From a virus: DNA of 64,000 nucleotides. The stretch is from the IMG/VR virus record IMGVR_UViG_3300022842_000007, positions 28,111 to 92,110 of that record. The stretch is one strand, 5' to 3'. This document shows, in pieces, positions 1 through 7,500 of this stretch. Both the position numbers and the translations under genes were made by a program. Under the pieces are notes generated by a model. The model was not told the DNA's origin and made no database searches. It saw nothing but the letters and a program-made list of their open reading frames with translations. The stretch's first letter is position 1; every line of letters begins with the position of its first letter.

Positions 1-27
1 CTTTCTTTGCAGTGATTCACTAAAAGA

Positions 28-35
28 GATAAATA
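28..35 (+). promoter_or_regulatory. late promoter, GATAAATA
   Basis: GATAAATA matches the T4 late consensus TATAAATA at seven of eight positions. It ends 5 nt before the ATG at 41, so the expected start point is at or next to the initiation codon. Confidence 0.65.
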
Positions 36-40
36 GTATT

Positions 41-2962
41 ATGGCCATAGATCAAGAAACATACAATACACGACTTTTCAAAAACTTAGATGTGCGAGGT
101 TATAAGCCAGTACCTAAGGATGCAAATAATGAGAGAACCAATCCACAACTTGCAGAAATAATAGAGTTTCAATTCATTAAAGACGGTGAAAACTACGGCA
201 AATGCTGGGCAACCATCGACAAAGCATCACAATTAAAAATATACTACGATACTAAGGTCTCGGAAAGTCCTCCAGGCCAAACAAAAGGAGTAGAATACGA
301 TGACTCCTGGTATGGCTTAATAAAACACCTAAAAAAATGGGCAATGGATAAACAATTATCATTCGATTTGATAGACAATCCAAAACAGATAAACGGTGAC
401 ATGAAGCAAAGGGAACATTATAAAATGAAAGAAAAAACAAATGAAGCGTATCATGCAGTCAACAAAACAACTTCGTACAACGACAACATACCAAATGTAA
501 AAGTTGTTATACAGCATGATAGAGCAGTACAAGAAGGCGAACAACGTTGGAGAAATGTACAGAAAATCTTCGTAGAAAATACAGAAGGTGAAAGATTTGC
601 GGTCCCTACTAGAATGCCTGGCATTGCACGAGTCTATGGTAGACACGTAGCAGAAGGCGGAACACCTTATGATGAACGTGGTAAGCACATCACTGCATTA
701 GTAGAAGAATACACTAAAATGGCGGGATTTGTCCGCGCCACTCGGAAAGGACAATTTAATGAATCAGTTGCGAAACTGATAGCAGAAGGCATCAACCATC
801 ACAAATCATTAAAAGAATCATTGCAAAGAATGCAAAGTCATAGAGGTTACAATCATTACTTCGAGTCTTGGACTCCACCATTAATGGAAGATGAGAGTGA
901 TTCATCCAGCATCGCAGAGATGTTTGCACAAGACACAATTGATCCACGAATTGAAAGTGTTTTACCTATTCTAAACAGATTAAACAGTGGCATCATTAAT
1001 GAAATTGAAGAAGTCAATGAGTTAGATCAGTGGGCTAAAGGAATCACGGAGATTACCGAAGCGCAAGAAGAGCGTCCATACATTTGCGTACATGCGCGAA
1101 AAGGCAGACACGAATGTCATGCGTCATCTTCATACGAAGCCGTTAAGAAAGCCGCGGATCATTGGAAATTAAAGTCAACGGCAGGCATTGATGCTTATCT
1201 AGCAGATGTTACTCATAGTACAGCGTCACTTGAAGAAGATTCTGGTTGTGCATGTGGATGTGGACCAAAAGACAAATGCACATGTGATGCGAGTTGCACT
1301 AAATGCGACTGTGCGAAAGACGACCTGAAAGAAGGGGCAATGTCTGAAATTCACATAGATGCTCAAGAAATGAGCAAAGAAGAATTTACAAAGAAACACC
1401 CCAAATTTGCCAAAGATTATGATTCAATTAATGCGTCTGCTCGTGATGAGAAAAAACCGACACAGGGTGAACTTGCTTTGCAAGGAGAACTTAATTTAAA
1501 AGAAGAATCGGTTTCCAAATTTGACGTTAAAGCTTTTGTCGCTAACCTGGAAAAGCAATATTCAGATGATGAAGGCAGTATTAAGCTTCTTGTTAAACAA
1601 AGAGTGTTAGAACTGAAGGCAGAATACCGAAAAAGTAAGCACGGGGACGCCAACACAGCAAAGAAAATACGGTTTCTTGAGCAATACCTACAACGTGAAG
1701 GGTATGCTCAAGTAGGTACTGCCGCAACGGCAGCCGAGAGAGAAATGAAGAAGCAGATTGGTACATTTGGTAGAGGGAAGATAGACCCCTCAGGAGCTGA
1801 TAATATGGATAGCAAAATTTCAATAGGTAAAGCATTAAGTGGGATTATAGGCATGGCCGCAGAGAGTCTTAACGAGTTCCAAGAAGAAGACTTCGATGAT
1901 GATCGTGAAGATGCACCCAAAAAATACAAACCTATATTAGTTGATATGGAAGGTAATGAAGTAGATTTGCCGTATCATACCAAAGACTTTAGAGGAGATC
2001 CTCTTACAGTAATAGGCTTCGAAGCACCTAGACACACAGCATCATCAGGAAGAATCTATACAGACACTGATAGAAGTTTTTTCCCAAGTGTAGCAAAATT
2101 AAAAATTATAAATCACGAATTTGATGACAATTTAGATGAGGCCGGCATGCCTTCGTCTGTTATTAAAAACAAACAGAGATTGGCTAGTATGTCAGATATT
2201 GAATTAGCAAAACTTCTCGGTAGCAAATCAAGTGAAGAACTAAAACAAATGGCATGGAGACACGGCTACAAAATGAAGTCTAATTACTATATAGACAGAG
2301 TTGCCAGGGGTTCTAAAGTAGATGAATCTGGTACGAAAACAGGTGCGCATGGTTATACTGTCCACACTGACGGTGCCCCATTAAGTTTTGCAGACTGGTG
2401 TAGCGAAAACAAGAGCGAAGATGCAGTATCGACAGATAATCGCAGTAAGGACGAACTAGAAGCATCATATAAAGAATACCGGAATGCAGTATCCTCTGCT
2501 CGCATGCAAGAGGACAATGAATTGTCTGAGATTAGAAAGTTGTCGGGCCATACCAAAGAAGCTAGTGTTGATGAAACGAGCGCAGGTGGCATGGACTTTG
2601 CTGGACATTTTAAAACAGGACCAGCTGGTCAGTGGAAGAATACAGGCAAGACTAAAGGTAAGCCTGCTAAAGTAGGTGACTTGGTTGGTGCAGAAGAAAG
2701 TGCAGATCCCTTGAAAGAAGACGAGATAGAATATGGAGAAGGTGATCTTGTAATCCTCAGAGGACAATCATACTACTTGCATATTGATGGAAACGGTACT
2801 ATATGGGCTGAGGATGATGACGGCGGAAGCTATGAGTTTATCCCAGGCACTGAACAACACCATGATCCTGCAGGTGAGAAAGAAGAAGAGATCGATGATA
2901 TTGATTTCGATCTAAACGAAGCAAATGACTTGCTCAATATTATCAAAAACATCAGAATATGA
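41..2962 (+). CDS. large late protein of unknown function, Cys-cluster containing
   Basis: This 973-residue acidic protein is probably virion-associated, since it follows a late promoter. I do not recognise a named family. A central segment (about residues 350-400) has a short basic, His/Cys-bearing module (ICVHARKGRHECHA) that I associate with large proteins of marine T4-like phages. It is followed near residues 405-430 by a dense cysteine cluster (CACGCG, then repeated CxC and CxxC), which could bind metal. The rest is hydrophilic with long charged stretches. The start is the ATG 5 nt after the late promoter, with no Shine-Dalgarno sequence. The stop overlaps the next gene in ATGA. Function is unknown; a structural or maturation role is inference from expression class only. 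Confidence 0.8.
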   Translation: MAIDQETYNTRLFKNLDVRGYKPVPKDANNERTNPQLAEIIEFQFIKDGENYGKCWATIDKASQLKIYYDTKVSESPPGQTKGVEYDDSWYGLIKHLKKWAMDKQLSFDLIDNPKQINGDMKQREHYKMKEKTNEAYHAVNKTTSYNDNIPNVKVVIQHDRAVQEGEQRWRNVQKIFVENTEGERFAVPTRMPGIARVYGRHVAEGGTPYDERGKHITALVEEYTKMAGFVRATRKGQFNESVAKLIAEGINHHKSLKESLQRMQSHRGYNHYFESWTPPLMEDESDSSSIAEMFAQDTIDPRIESVLPILNRLNSGIINEIEEVNELDQWAKGITEITEAQEERPYICVHARKGRHECHASSSYEAVKKAADHWKLKSTAGIDAYLADVTHSTASLEEDSGCACGCGPKDKCTCDASCTKCDCAKDDLKEGAMSEIHIDAQEMSKEEFTKKHPKFAKDYDSINASARDEKKPTQGELALQGELNLKEESVSKFDVKAFVANLEKQYSDDEGSIKLLVKQRVLELKAEYRKSKHGDANTAKKIRFLEQYLQREGYAQVGTAATAAEREMKKQIGTFGRGKIDPSGADNMDSKISIGKALSGIIGMAAESLNEFQEEDFDDDREDAPKKYKPILVDMEGNEVDLPYHTKDFRGDPLTVIGFEAPRHTASSGRIYTDTDRSFFPSVAKLKIINHEFDDNLDEAGMPSSVIKNKQRLASMSDIELAKLLGSKSSEELKQMAWRHGYKMKSNYYIDRVARGSKVDESGTKTGAHGYTVHTDGAPLSFADWCSENKSEDAVSTDNRSKDELEASYKEYRNAVSSARMQEDNELSEIRKLSGHTKEASVDETSAGGMDFAGHFKTGPAGQWKNTGKTKGKPAKVGDLVGAEESADPLKEDEIEYGEGDLVILRGQSYYLHIDGNGTIWAEDDDGGSYEFIPGTEQHHDPAGEKEEEIDDIDFDLNEANDLLNIIKNIRI

Positions 2963-3171
2963 AATTTATATTTTCCATTCTGATAGCATTTAGTTTAACT
3001 AATTGTGCTACTATCCCCAAAGGCGATACGGCCTTTACAGAAATGGCTGGGAGACCAGTCAATATTCGTCTAATAGGACAGAAAGAAATGTGTGAACGTG
3101 AGCCAGAATCACTATTATGCGATGTCGAAGACGATGAGATAGACAACACAACCGAGAGCGACAACTTATGA
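2959..3171 (+). CDS. small predicted lipoprotein, possible outer spanin
   Basis: The 70-residue product begins with a short basic N-terminus and a hydrophobic stretch ending in LTNC, a convincing lipobox with Cys16 as the lipidated residue. The mature part is short, hydrophilic and acidic, with two further cysteines. Phage lipoproteins of this size are often outer-membrane spanins (Rz1-like) acting in lysis. That role is inference: no inner spanin (one transmembrane segment plus coiled coil) lies beside it. It overlaps both neighbours by ATGA, so it is translationally coupled to the large late gene before it and the P-loop gene after it. Confidence 0.7.
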   Translation: MKFIFSILIAFSLTNCATIPKGDTAFTEMAGRPVNIRLIGQKEMCEREPESLLCDVEDDEIDNTTESDNL

Positions 3172-3512
3172 GCGTAAACTATAGAGAATTAGCAGTGTTA
3201 TTAGATTCACCTAAAGGAACAGGCAAGACCACTAGTATGGTTAACCAAGCCAAAGAGATAGGGGCGACAGTAATCGTCACTAATCCGCACATGCATTTAG
3301 GTCTCGGAAAGGCACACCAAATCGATACAGTAGGACTAAAACAATTACATACACTACATGGACTTAGAAAACCTTTATTAATCGATCACCATGCAATCAG
3401 TACGGTACTACTTGAAATGCAAAACGAGATCGACCGATTAACCTTTATAACCAATTCCAGCTGGTTGAGACGATTCTTTTCTTGGTTTGTCGTAAAACCA
3501 GCCAACGTTTAA
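3168..3512 (+). CDS. small P-loop NTPase-like protein
   Basis: The 114-residue protein has a Walker A-type motif, GTGKTT (about residues 17-22), followed by a beta strand (ATVIVTNP) and a possible Walker B region near LLIDHH (about residues 70-75). It is much shorter than a usual P-loop ATPase and lacks a recognisable sensor or arginine finger, so it may bind nucleotide without full ATPase activity. The C-terminus is basic and aromatic. It overlaps the lipoprotein gene by 4 nt and sits 3 nt before the protease gene, so it belongs to the same transcript. Function is unknown. Confidence 0.65.
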   Translation: MSVNYRELAVLLDSPKGTGKTTSMVNQAKEIGATVIVTNPHMHLGLGKAHQIDTVGLKQLHTLHGLRKPLLIDHHAISTVLLEMQNEIDRLTFITNSSWLRRFFSWFVVKPANV

Positions 3513-3515
3513 CCA

Positions 3516-3926
3516 ATGAGTAAAGAAATAGCAATCAAAGTCCACAAACTAGTCGAAAGTAAATTCACCTATATTCACGATGATAAGCAATACATGCAGG
3601 CCGAACATTGGACGAGTCATGCTAAAGAAGTATTGGCTGGCAACGACTTTAAAGATGATTGTGACGGATTTGCTAACACTTGCGCAGAACTATTAATCAG
3701 AGAAGGCATCGATAGAAAAAAGGTGTCTATTGCATATTGCGTAACTGAAACAGGCGAAGATCATCTAGTATGTGGTGTCGTGATTGACGGCAAGACTTAT
3801 ATATTAGAAAACAGATTCAGTGAGATATACGATTGGAAAGACAAGACAAAGTATGATTTTAAATACTATATGAAGATGGACGATCCAGGCCAATGGTTTG
3901 AATTACCAACCAACCAACCTTATTAA
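3516..3926 (+). CDS. transglutaminase-like cysteine peptidase (BTLCP type)
   Basis: This 136-residue protein has the arrangement of the bacterial transglutaminase-like cysteine protease family. A catalytic Cys49 lies in the DDCDGFA motif, a His83 in the EDHLV motif, and Asn99 in the LENR motif would complete the triad. There is no signal peptide, so it would act in the cytoplasm or virion. Possible roles are processing of a phage or host protein or cleavage of an isopeptide bond; the substrate is unknown. It is the last gene of the first operon, followed by the gp32 control region. Confidence 0.75.
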   Translation: MSKEIAIKVHKLVESKFTYIHDDKQYMQAEHWTSHAKEVLAGNDFKDDCDGFANTCAELLIREGIDRKKVSIAYCVTETGEDHLVCGVVIDGKTYILENRFSEIYDWKDKTKYDFKYYMKMDDPGQWFELPTNQPY

Positions 3927-3951
3927 AAAATAATTAAACGGGTAAATTCGG

Positions 3952-3959
3952 GATAAATA
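3952..3959 (+). promoter_or_regulatory. late promoter, GATAAATA, upstream of gp32
   Basis: A perfect GATAAATA lies 5 bp upstream of the -35 hexamer of a sigma70-like promoter. Gene 32 would thus have tandem early and late promoters. Confidence 0.55.
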
Positions 3960-3963
3960 CATA

Positions 3964-3991
3964 TTGACACAGGTAGCTATTAGTGTATAAT
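3964..3991 (+). promoter_or_regulatory. strong sigma70-like promoter of gp32
   Basis: Consensus TTGACA (3964-3969) and consensus TATAAT (3986-3991) are separated by 16 bp. Both hexamers are perfect, so host RNA polymerase should use it strongly. The predicted transcript has a leader of about 100 nt before the gp32 ATG. Confidence 0.85.
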
Positions 3992-4032
3992 AGTTAAATG
4001 TGTTAGATACTGTTTTGAATAAAACTACACAA

Positions 4033-4050
4033 GTGAGACTTCGGTCTTAC
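4033..4050 (+). promoter_or_regulatory. UUCG-tetraloop hairpin in the gp32 leader
   Basis: A 7-bp stem (GTGAGAC with GTCTTAC, one G-U pair) is capped by a C(UUCG)G tetraloop, an unusually stable loop. It lies mid-leader, about 50 nt before the gp32 start. T4 gene 32 is autoregulated through a structured leader, so this is a candidate control element or mRNA-stability hairpin. Confidence 0.6.
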
Positions 4051-4101
4051 GACTACTAAACGAAAGCTAAAATTAAAGCATATTACAAAGGAGAAACAAG
4101 T

Positions 4102-5133
4102 ATGGCAAGTCTAGCTGACATCCGTGCCCGTCTGGCGGAACAAGAAACAAACACTAATACCCCTAAATCTGACGGGGCGATATATCCACATTGGAATATA
4201 GACGTAGGTGCATTAGCAACTGTGCGCTTCCTACCCGATGGCGATCCAGAGAACGCATTCTTTTGGATCGAACGTCAAATCATCAAACTACCATTTAATG
4301 GTATAAAAGGTGATACAAACTCAAAACACACCACTGTGCAAGTTCCTTGCGTAGAAATGTTTGGAGACAACTGTCCTATACTCGCAGAAGTTCGTCCTTG
4401 GTACAAAGACGAAACATTAAAAGCTATGGCAGGGAAATATTGGAAGAAACGTACTTACATCTTCCAAGGGTTTGTACGTCAAAATCCGATCGGAGAGGAC
4501 GAGACTCCTGCGAACCCAATTCGTAGATTCATTGTTGCACCACAAATCTTTGCTGGTATCAAAGCATCATTAATGGATACTGAGATTGAAGAAATGCCAA
4601 CTGATTCACTGCGTGGTCTTGATTTTAATATCAGAAAGACGCAGAAAGGTGAGTATGCTGATTATGCAACTTCGTCTTGGTCTCGTAAAGAGACTGCATT
4701 GACTGAAGCAGAACAAGCGGCTGTCGATGCGCATGGTCTATGGGATCTAAAAGAATTCTTACCCAAGAAGCCAAGTGAGTCAGAGTTACGTGTTATCAAA
4801 GAAATGTTTGAAGCATCAGTTGATGGTCTTCCATATGATCTTGAGAAGTGGGGAGCATACTATCGTCCATATGGTATGCAACTACCAGATCAGGCCTCAA
4901 AATCTGATTCTGCGGCACCAGCAGATCCTGCAACACCTGCAACACCTGCAACACCAGCAGATCCTGCACCACTACCAGAGGCGGCTATACCACAAGCCGC
5001 ATCACAGGCACCAGCTGAACCTGAGGCAAATATTCAAACCCCAAGTGCTGAACCTGTTAAAGATCCAGGTACTTCAAGTGATAAAGCACAAGACATTCTA
5101 GCAATGATTCGTGCAAGACAACGTACTGATTAA
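4102..5133 (+). CDS. 32: single-stranded DNA-binding protein gp32
   Basis: The 343-residue protein matches T4-like gp32, which coats single-stranded DNA during replication, recombination and repair. An N-terminal basic helix (MASLADIRARLAEQ) is followed by the OB-fold core (about residues 30-250). In the core, His76, Cys83 and Cys91 lie where T4 gp32 has its zinc site. The T4 CPVC-like pair reads CPIL here, so one zinc ligand looks lost. A low-complexity Pro/Ala linker with repeated PATPA and PADPA units covers about residues 270-325. The C-terminus ends in a helix (DILAMIRARQ) rather than the very acidic T4 tail. A good AAGGAG site precedes the ATG. It leads an operon with UvsX and UvsY, its usual recombination partners. 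Confidence 0.92.
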   Translation: MASLADIRARLAEQETNTNTPKSDGAIYPHWNIDVGALATVRFLPDGDPENAFFWIERQIIKLPFNGIKGDTNSKHTTVQVPCVEMFGDNCPILAEVRPWYKDETLKAMAGKYWKKRTYIFQGFVRQNPIGEDETPANPIRRFIVAPQIFAGIKASLMDTEIEEMPTDSLRGLDFNIRKTQKGEYADYATSSWSRKETALTEAEQAAVDAHGLWDLKEFLPKKPSESELRVIKEMFEASVDGLPYDLEKWGAYYRPYGMQLPDQASKSDSAAPADPATPATPATPADPAPLPEAAIPQAASQAPAEPEANIQTPSAEPVKDPGTSSDKAQDILAMIRARQRTD

Positions 5134-5143
5134 TATGGTTATC

Positions 5144-5168
5144 GGGGGAAGGCAACTTCCCCCATTTT
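5144..5168 (+). terminator. hairpin terminator or attenuator after gp32
   Basis: A GC-rich 8-bp stem (GGGGGAAG with CTTCCCCC) is capped by a GCAA tetraloop and followed by ATTTT. The T tract is short, so it is probably partial, letting gp32 be expressed above the downstream uvsX genes. Confidence 0.7.
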
Positions 5169-5182
5169 GCAGGAGAAAAACA

Positions 5183-5407
5183 ATGACCTTACCAGAAGAA
5201 AGATTCAGGGCTCTCAAACAAGGCAAAAAATTATTAGAAGAATTATGCGACCCAGGCAAGACTCCAAGAGTTCCAAGTCTCGTTAGAGATAGGGCCAAAG
5301 CCGCACTTAGACATTTTCCTACTGATTTTGATTTAGATGATATTTTACAAAGTTGCCCAGAGTTACTAGATAAACCAACAATTCCAAAAAAACAATCTAA
5401 CCGATAG
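5183..5407 (+). CDS. small conserved protein, BPSL0761-like
   Basis: The 74-residue protein starts MTLPEERFRALKQGKKLL and contains PRVPSLVRDRAKAALRHFP. This pattern resembles the small BPSL0761 family seen in bacteria and phages, whose function is unknown. The ATG at 5183 was chosen because AGGAG lies just upstream; an upstream in-frame start at 5111 would overlap gp32 and read through the terminator hairpin. It sits between gp32 and uvsX. Confidence 0.75.
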   Translation: MTLPEERFRALKQGKKLLEELCDPGKTPRVPSLVRDRAKAALRHFPTDFDLDDILQSCPELLDKPTIPKKQSNR

Positions 5408-5416
5408 GAGAATATT

Positions 5417-6499
5417 TTGGCTAAACCATTTGATGTGTCGAAATTTAGGAAAGACATAACAAAGTCCATTGAAGGACTTTCAGTAGGATTTCATGATCCA
5501 ACAGACTGGATCAGTACTGGCTCATATGCACTTAATTATTTAATCAGTGGAGACTTTCATAAAGGAGTCCCCTTAGGAAAAGTAACAGTCTTTGCAGGCG
5601 AATCAGGCGCAGGTAAATCATACTTTGCCGCCGGCAACATAGTGAAGTCAGCACAAGATCAAGGTATCTTTGTAGTCTTAATTGACACAGAGAATGCACT
5701 TGATGAGGCTTGGTTACAGGCTTTGCAAGTTGACACTAGCCCAGAAAAGTTAATTAAACTTAGTATGAGTATGATCGACGATGTAGCAAAAACTATATCA
5801 ACCTTTATGATAGATTACAAAGCGATGGCAGAAGAGGAACGTCCCAAAGTTCTGTTTGTAATTGATTCACTGGGTATGATGCTAACACCGACTGATGTTG
5901 CACAGTTTGAAAAAGGTGACATGAAAGGAGATATGGGTCGAAAACCCAAAGCACTTACATCTTTAGTAAGAAACACAGTTAATATGTTCGGCAGTTACAA
6001 TGTTGGACTCGTCGCAACCAATCACACATACGCATCACAAGATATGTTTGACCCAGATGACAAGATATCAGGTGGTCAAGGATTTATCTACGCATCAAGT
6101 ATCGTTGTTGCTATGAAAAAGATGAAACTGAAAGAAGATGATGATGGTAACAAGATTTCTGATGTCAGAGGTATTCGTGCAGGATGTAAAGTAATGAAGA
6201 CTCGTTATGCAAAACCTTTTGAAGGTGTGCAAGTGAAGATTCCTTACGAGACGGGCATGAACCCACATTCTGGACTTGTAGACTTGTTTGAAAAAGGAGG
6301 CGTGTTAACTAAGCAAGGGAATCGTTTAAAGTACATCACTCAAGATGGCACTGAAATTCTTCAATTTAGAAAGCCTTGGGAAGCTAATGTAGACGGTTGT
6401 TTAGATAAAGTGATGGAAGAATATGCTGAAGTCAAAGAAGCACTAGACAAACAAACTAACGAACAAGCTCAGGAAACTGAAGAAGGGGTATTACAGTGA
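5417..6499 (+). CDS. uvsX: UvsX RecA-like recombinase
   Basis: The 360-residue protein is the T4-type RecA homologue that forms filaments on single-stranded DNA and drives strand exchange and recombination-dependent replication. The Walker A motif GESGAGKS is at about residues 61-68. Walker B is in VLFVIDSLGM (about residues 145-154). A downstream DNA-binding loop region follows VATNHTY. The start is TTG at 5417 with a good GGAG site upstream. Length is close to T4 UvsX (about 390). It sits directly after gp32 and its small neighbour, and the stop overlaps the next gene as GTGA. Confidence 0.95.
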   Translation: MAKPFDVSKFRKDITKSIEGLSVGFHDPTDWISTGSYALNYLISGDFHKGVPLGKVTVFAGESGAGKSYFAAGNIVKSAQDQGIFVVLIDTENALDEAWLQALQVDTSPEKLIKLSMSMIDDVAKTISTFMIDYKAMAEEERPKVLFVIDSLGMMLTPTDVAQFEKGDMKGDMGRKPKALTSLVRNTVNMFGSYNVGLVATNHTYASQDMFDPDDKISGGQGFIYASSIVVAMKKMKLKEDDDGNKISDVRGIRAGCKVMKTRYAKPFEGVQVKIPYETGMNPHSGLVDLFEKGGVLTKQGNRLKYITQDGTEILQFRKPWEANVDGCLDKVMEEYAEVKEALDKQTNEQAQETEEGVLQ

Positions 6500-6741
6500 A
6501 CGTATCAGACTTAGCTGAAGTTTGGACACTAATCAAACCAAGTATTGTAGATGGTGATGTAAATGAAGCATCTGATCTATTGATTAATCACTTGATTGAT
6601 GGTGGACATTCTGCAATTGAACTTAAAAAAGCATTCGGAGATGACGAATCTATCACAGCGGCACTATCATATTTCACAGACGTTGATGTTGATGATAATG
6701 ACGATGAGGATGAGGATGACACCGACGATAATTGGGATTAG
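6496..6741 (+). CDS. small acidic protein, unknown
   Basis: The 81-residue product starts with GTG overlapping the uvsX stop, which implies translational coupling. The first 55 residues look helical. The C-terminus is an almost pure Asp/Glu tail (DVDVDDNDDEDEDD). Such tails can mimic DNA or dock on gp32-type proteins, but no function is recognised. Confidence 0.7.
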   Translation: MNVSDLAEVWTLIKPSIVDGDVNEASDLLINHLIDGGHSAIELKKAFGDDESITAALSYFTDVDVDDNDDEDEDDTDDNWD

Positions 6742-6751
6742 TGAGCATAAA

Positions 6752-6943
6752 ATGAGTAAACCAGATCCTCATAGCTACCTTAACTTAAACGTTTATATTA
6801 AAGACATGAAAAGTTATGCACAACGGGTAGGTAAGAACCCTAATAAATTTGAACTGTATCGGTACAAAGAGTTAGGGATTTATTCAATAACCGATCTGGT
6901 AGCACATCGCAAAAACAATCCATGGAGCAAAGTGGACCTATGA
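6752..6943 (+). CDS. small conserved protein, unknown
   Basis: The 63-residue protein starts MSKPDPHSYLNL. It is read in the same frame as a longer open frame that runs back through the acidic gene; the ATG at 6752 is the sensible start because it lies between the two neighbours and the upstream part is out-of-frame noise. It overlaps the start of uvsY. It is basic, without a recognisable motif. Confidence 0.7.
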   Translation: MSKPDPHSYLNLNVYIKDMKSYAQRVGKNPNKFELYRYKELGIYSITDLVAHRKNNPWSKVDL

Positions 6944-7398
6944 ATTGGTATACCAGAGTAAGCCATGATCTGTCTGTAATACCAGACTTTATTACTCATT
7001 ATGAAAATGAGTTGATATCGTCTAAGATCGATGTACGAATTACCGGTTCGGTAGAAAAGCAAATCACTGCCTTGCCAGGTGTCACTGAGCATCGCTTCAA
7101 TCAATTACAAGAGGTTGAAGCGATACTCAATTTACTTAACATTAAATTACGCAAGATTCGCAGAACTCACTTTCAAAAGTACTTAGAGAAGTATCAACGA
7201 GCATTGACCTCGCGTGATGCTGAGAAGTATGTAGATGGTGAAGATGAAGTCATTGACTTTGAATACTTGATTAATGAGGTTGCTTTACTAAGAAACAAAT
7301 ATTTAGGCATAATGAAAGGATTGGACGCTAAACAGTGGCAGATGGGACACATTGTACGTCTCAGGACTGCTGGAATGGAAGATATTAGAGTAGATTAA
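6922..7398 (+). CDS. uvsY: UvsY recombination mediator
   Basis: The protein (up to 158 residues) matches T4 UvsY, which helps UvsX displace gp32 from single-stranded DNA. The family-like C-terminus reads GLDAKQWQMGHIVRLR followed by TAGMEDI. The middle is helical and charged, as in UvsY, and length is close to T4 UvsY (137). The start may be ATG 6922 or ATG 6940 (MNWYTRV). The second gives a length nearer the family and a smaller overlap with the gene before. Its position in a gp32-uvsX-uvsY cluster supports the call. Confidence 0.88.
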   Translation: MEQSGPMNWYTRVSHDLSVIPDFITHYENELISSKIDVRITGSVEKQITALPGVTEHRFNQLQEVEAILNLLNIKLRKIRRTHFQKYLEKYQRALTSRDAEKYVDGEDEVIDFEYLINEVALLRNKYLGIMKGLDAKQWQMGHIVRLRTAGMEDIRVD

Positions 7399-7429
7399 GT
7401 ATTATTTTACAAATTAAAGTGAAAAAGTG

Positions 7430-7459
7430 TTGACAACCTTACCCAAAAGGTGTTAAGAT
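7430..7459 (+). promoter_or_regulatory. sigma70-like promoter of the AAA+ ATPase gene
   Basis: TTGACA (7430-7435) and TAAGAT (7454-7459) are 18 bp apart. The spacer holds a short inverted repeat (ACCTT with AAGGT) and the octamer ACCCAAAA, which recurs near other sigma70-like promoters in this window. Confidence 0.65.
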
Positions 7460-7500
7460 AACATCTTTAAACGCACTGACACTCTAAGGTAGAAAATAAT

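Noticed and set aside
5111-5182. Upstream start for the small gene after gp32
   Set aside because: It would begin within gp32 and pass through a strong hairpin, while ATG 5183 has a good ribosome site.
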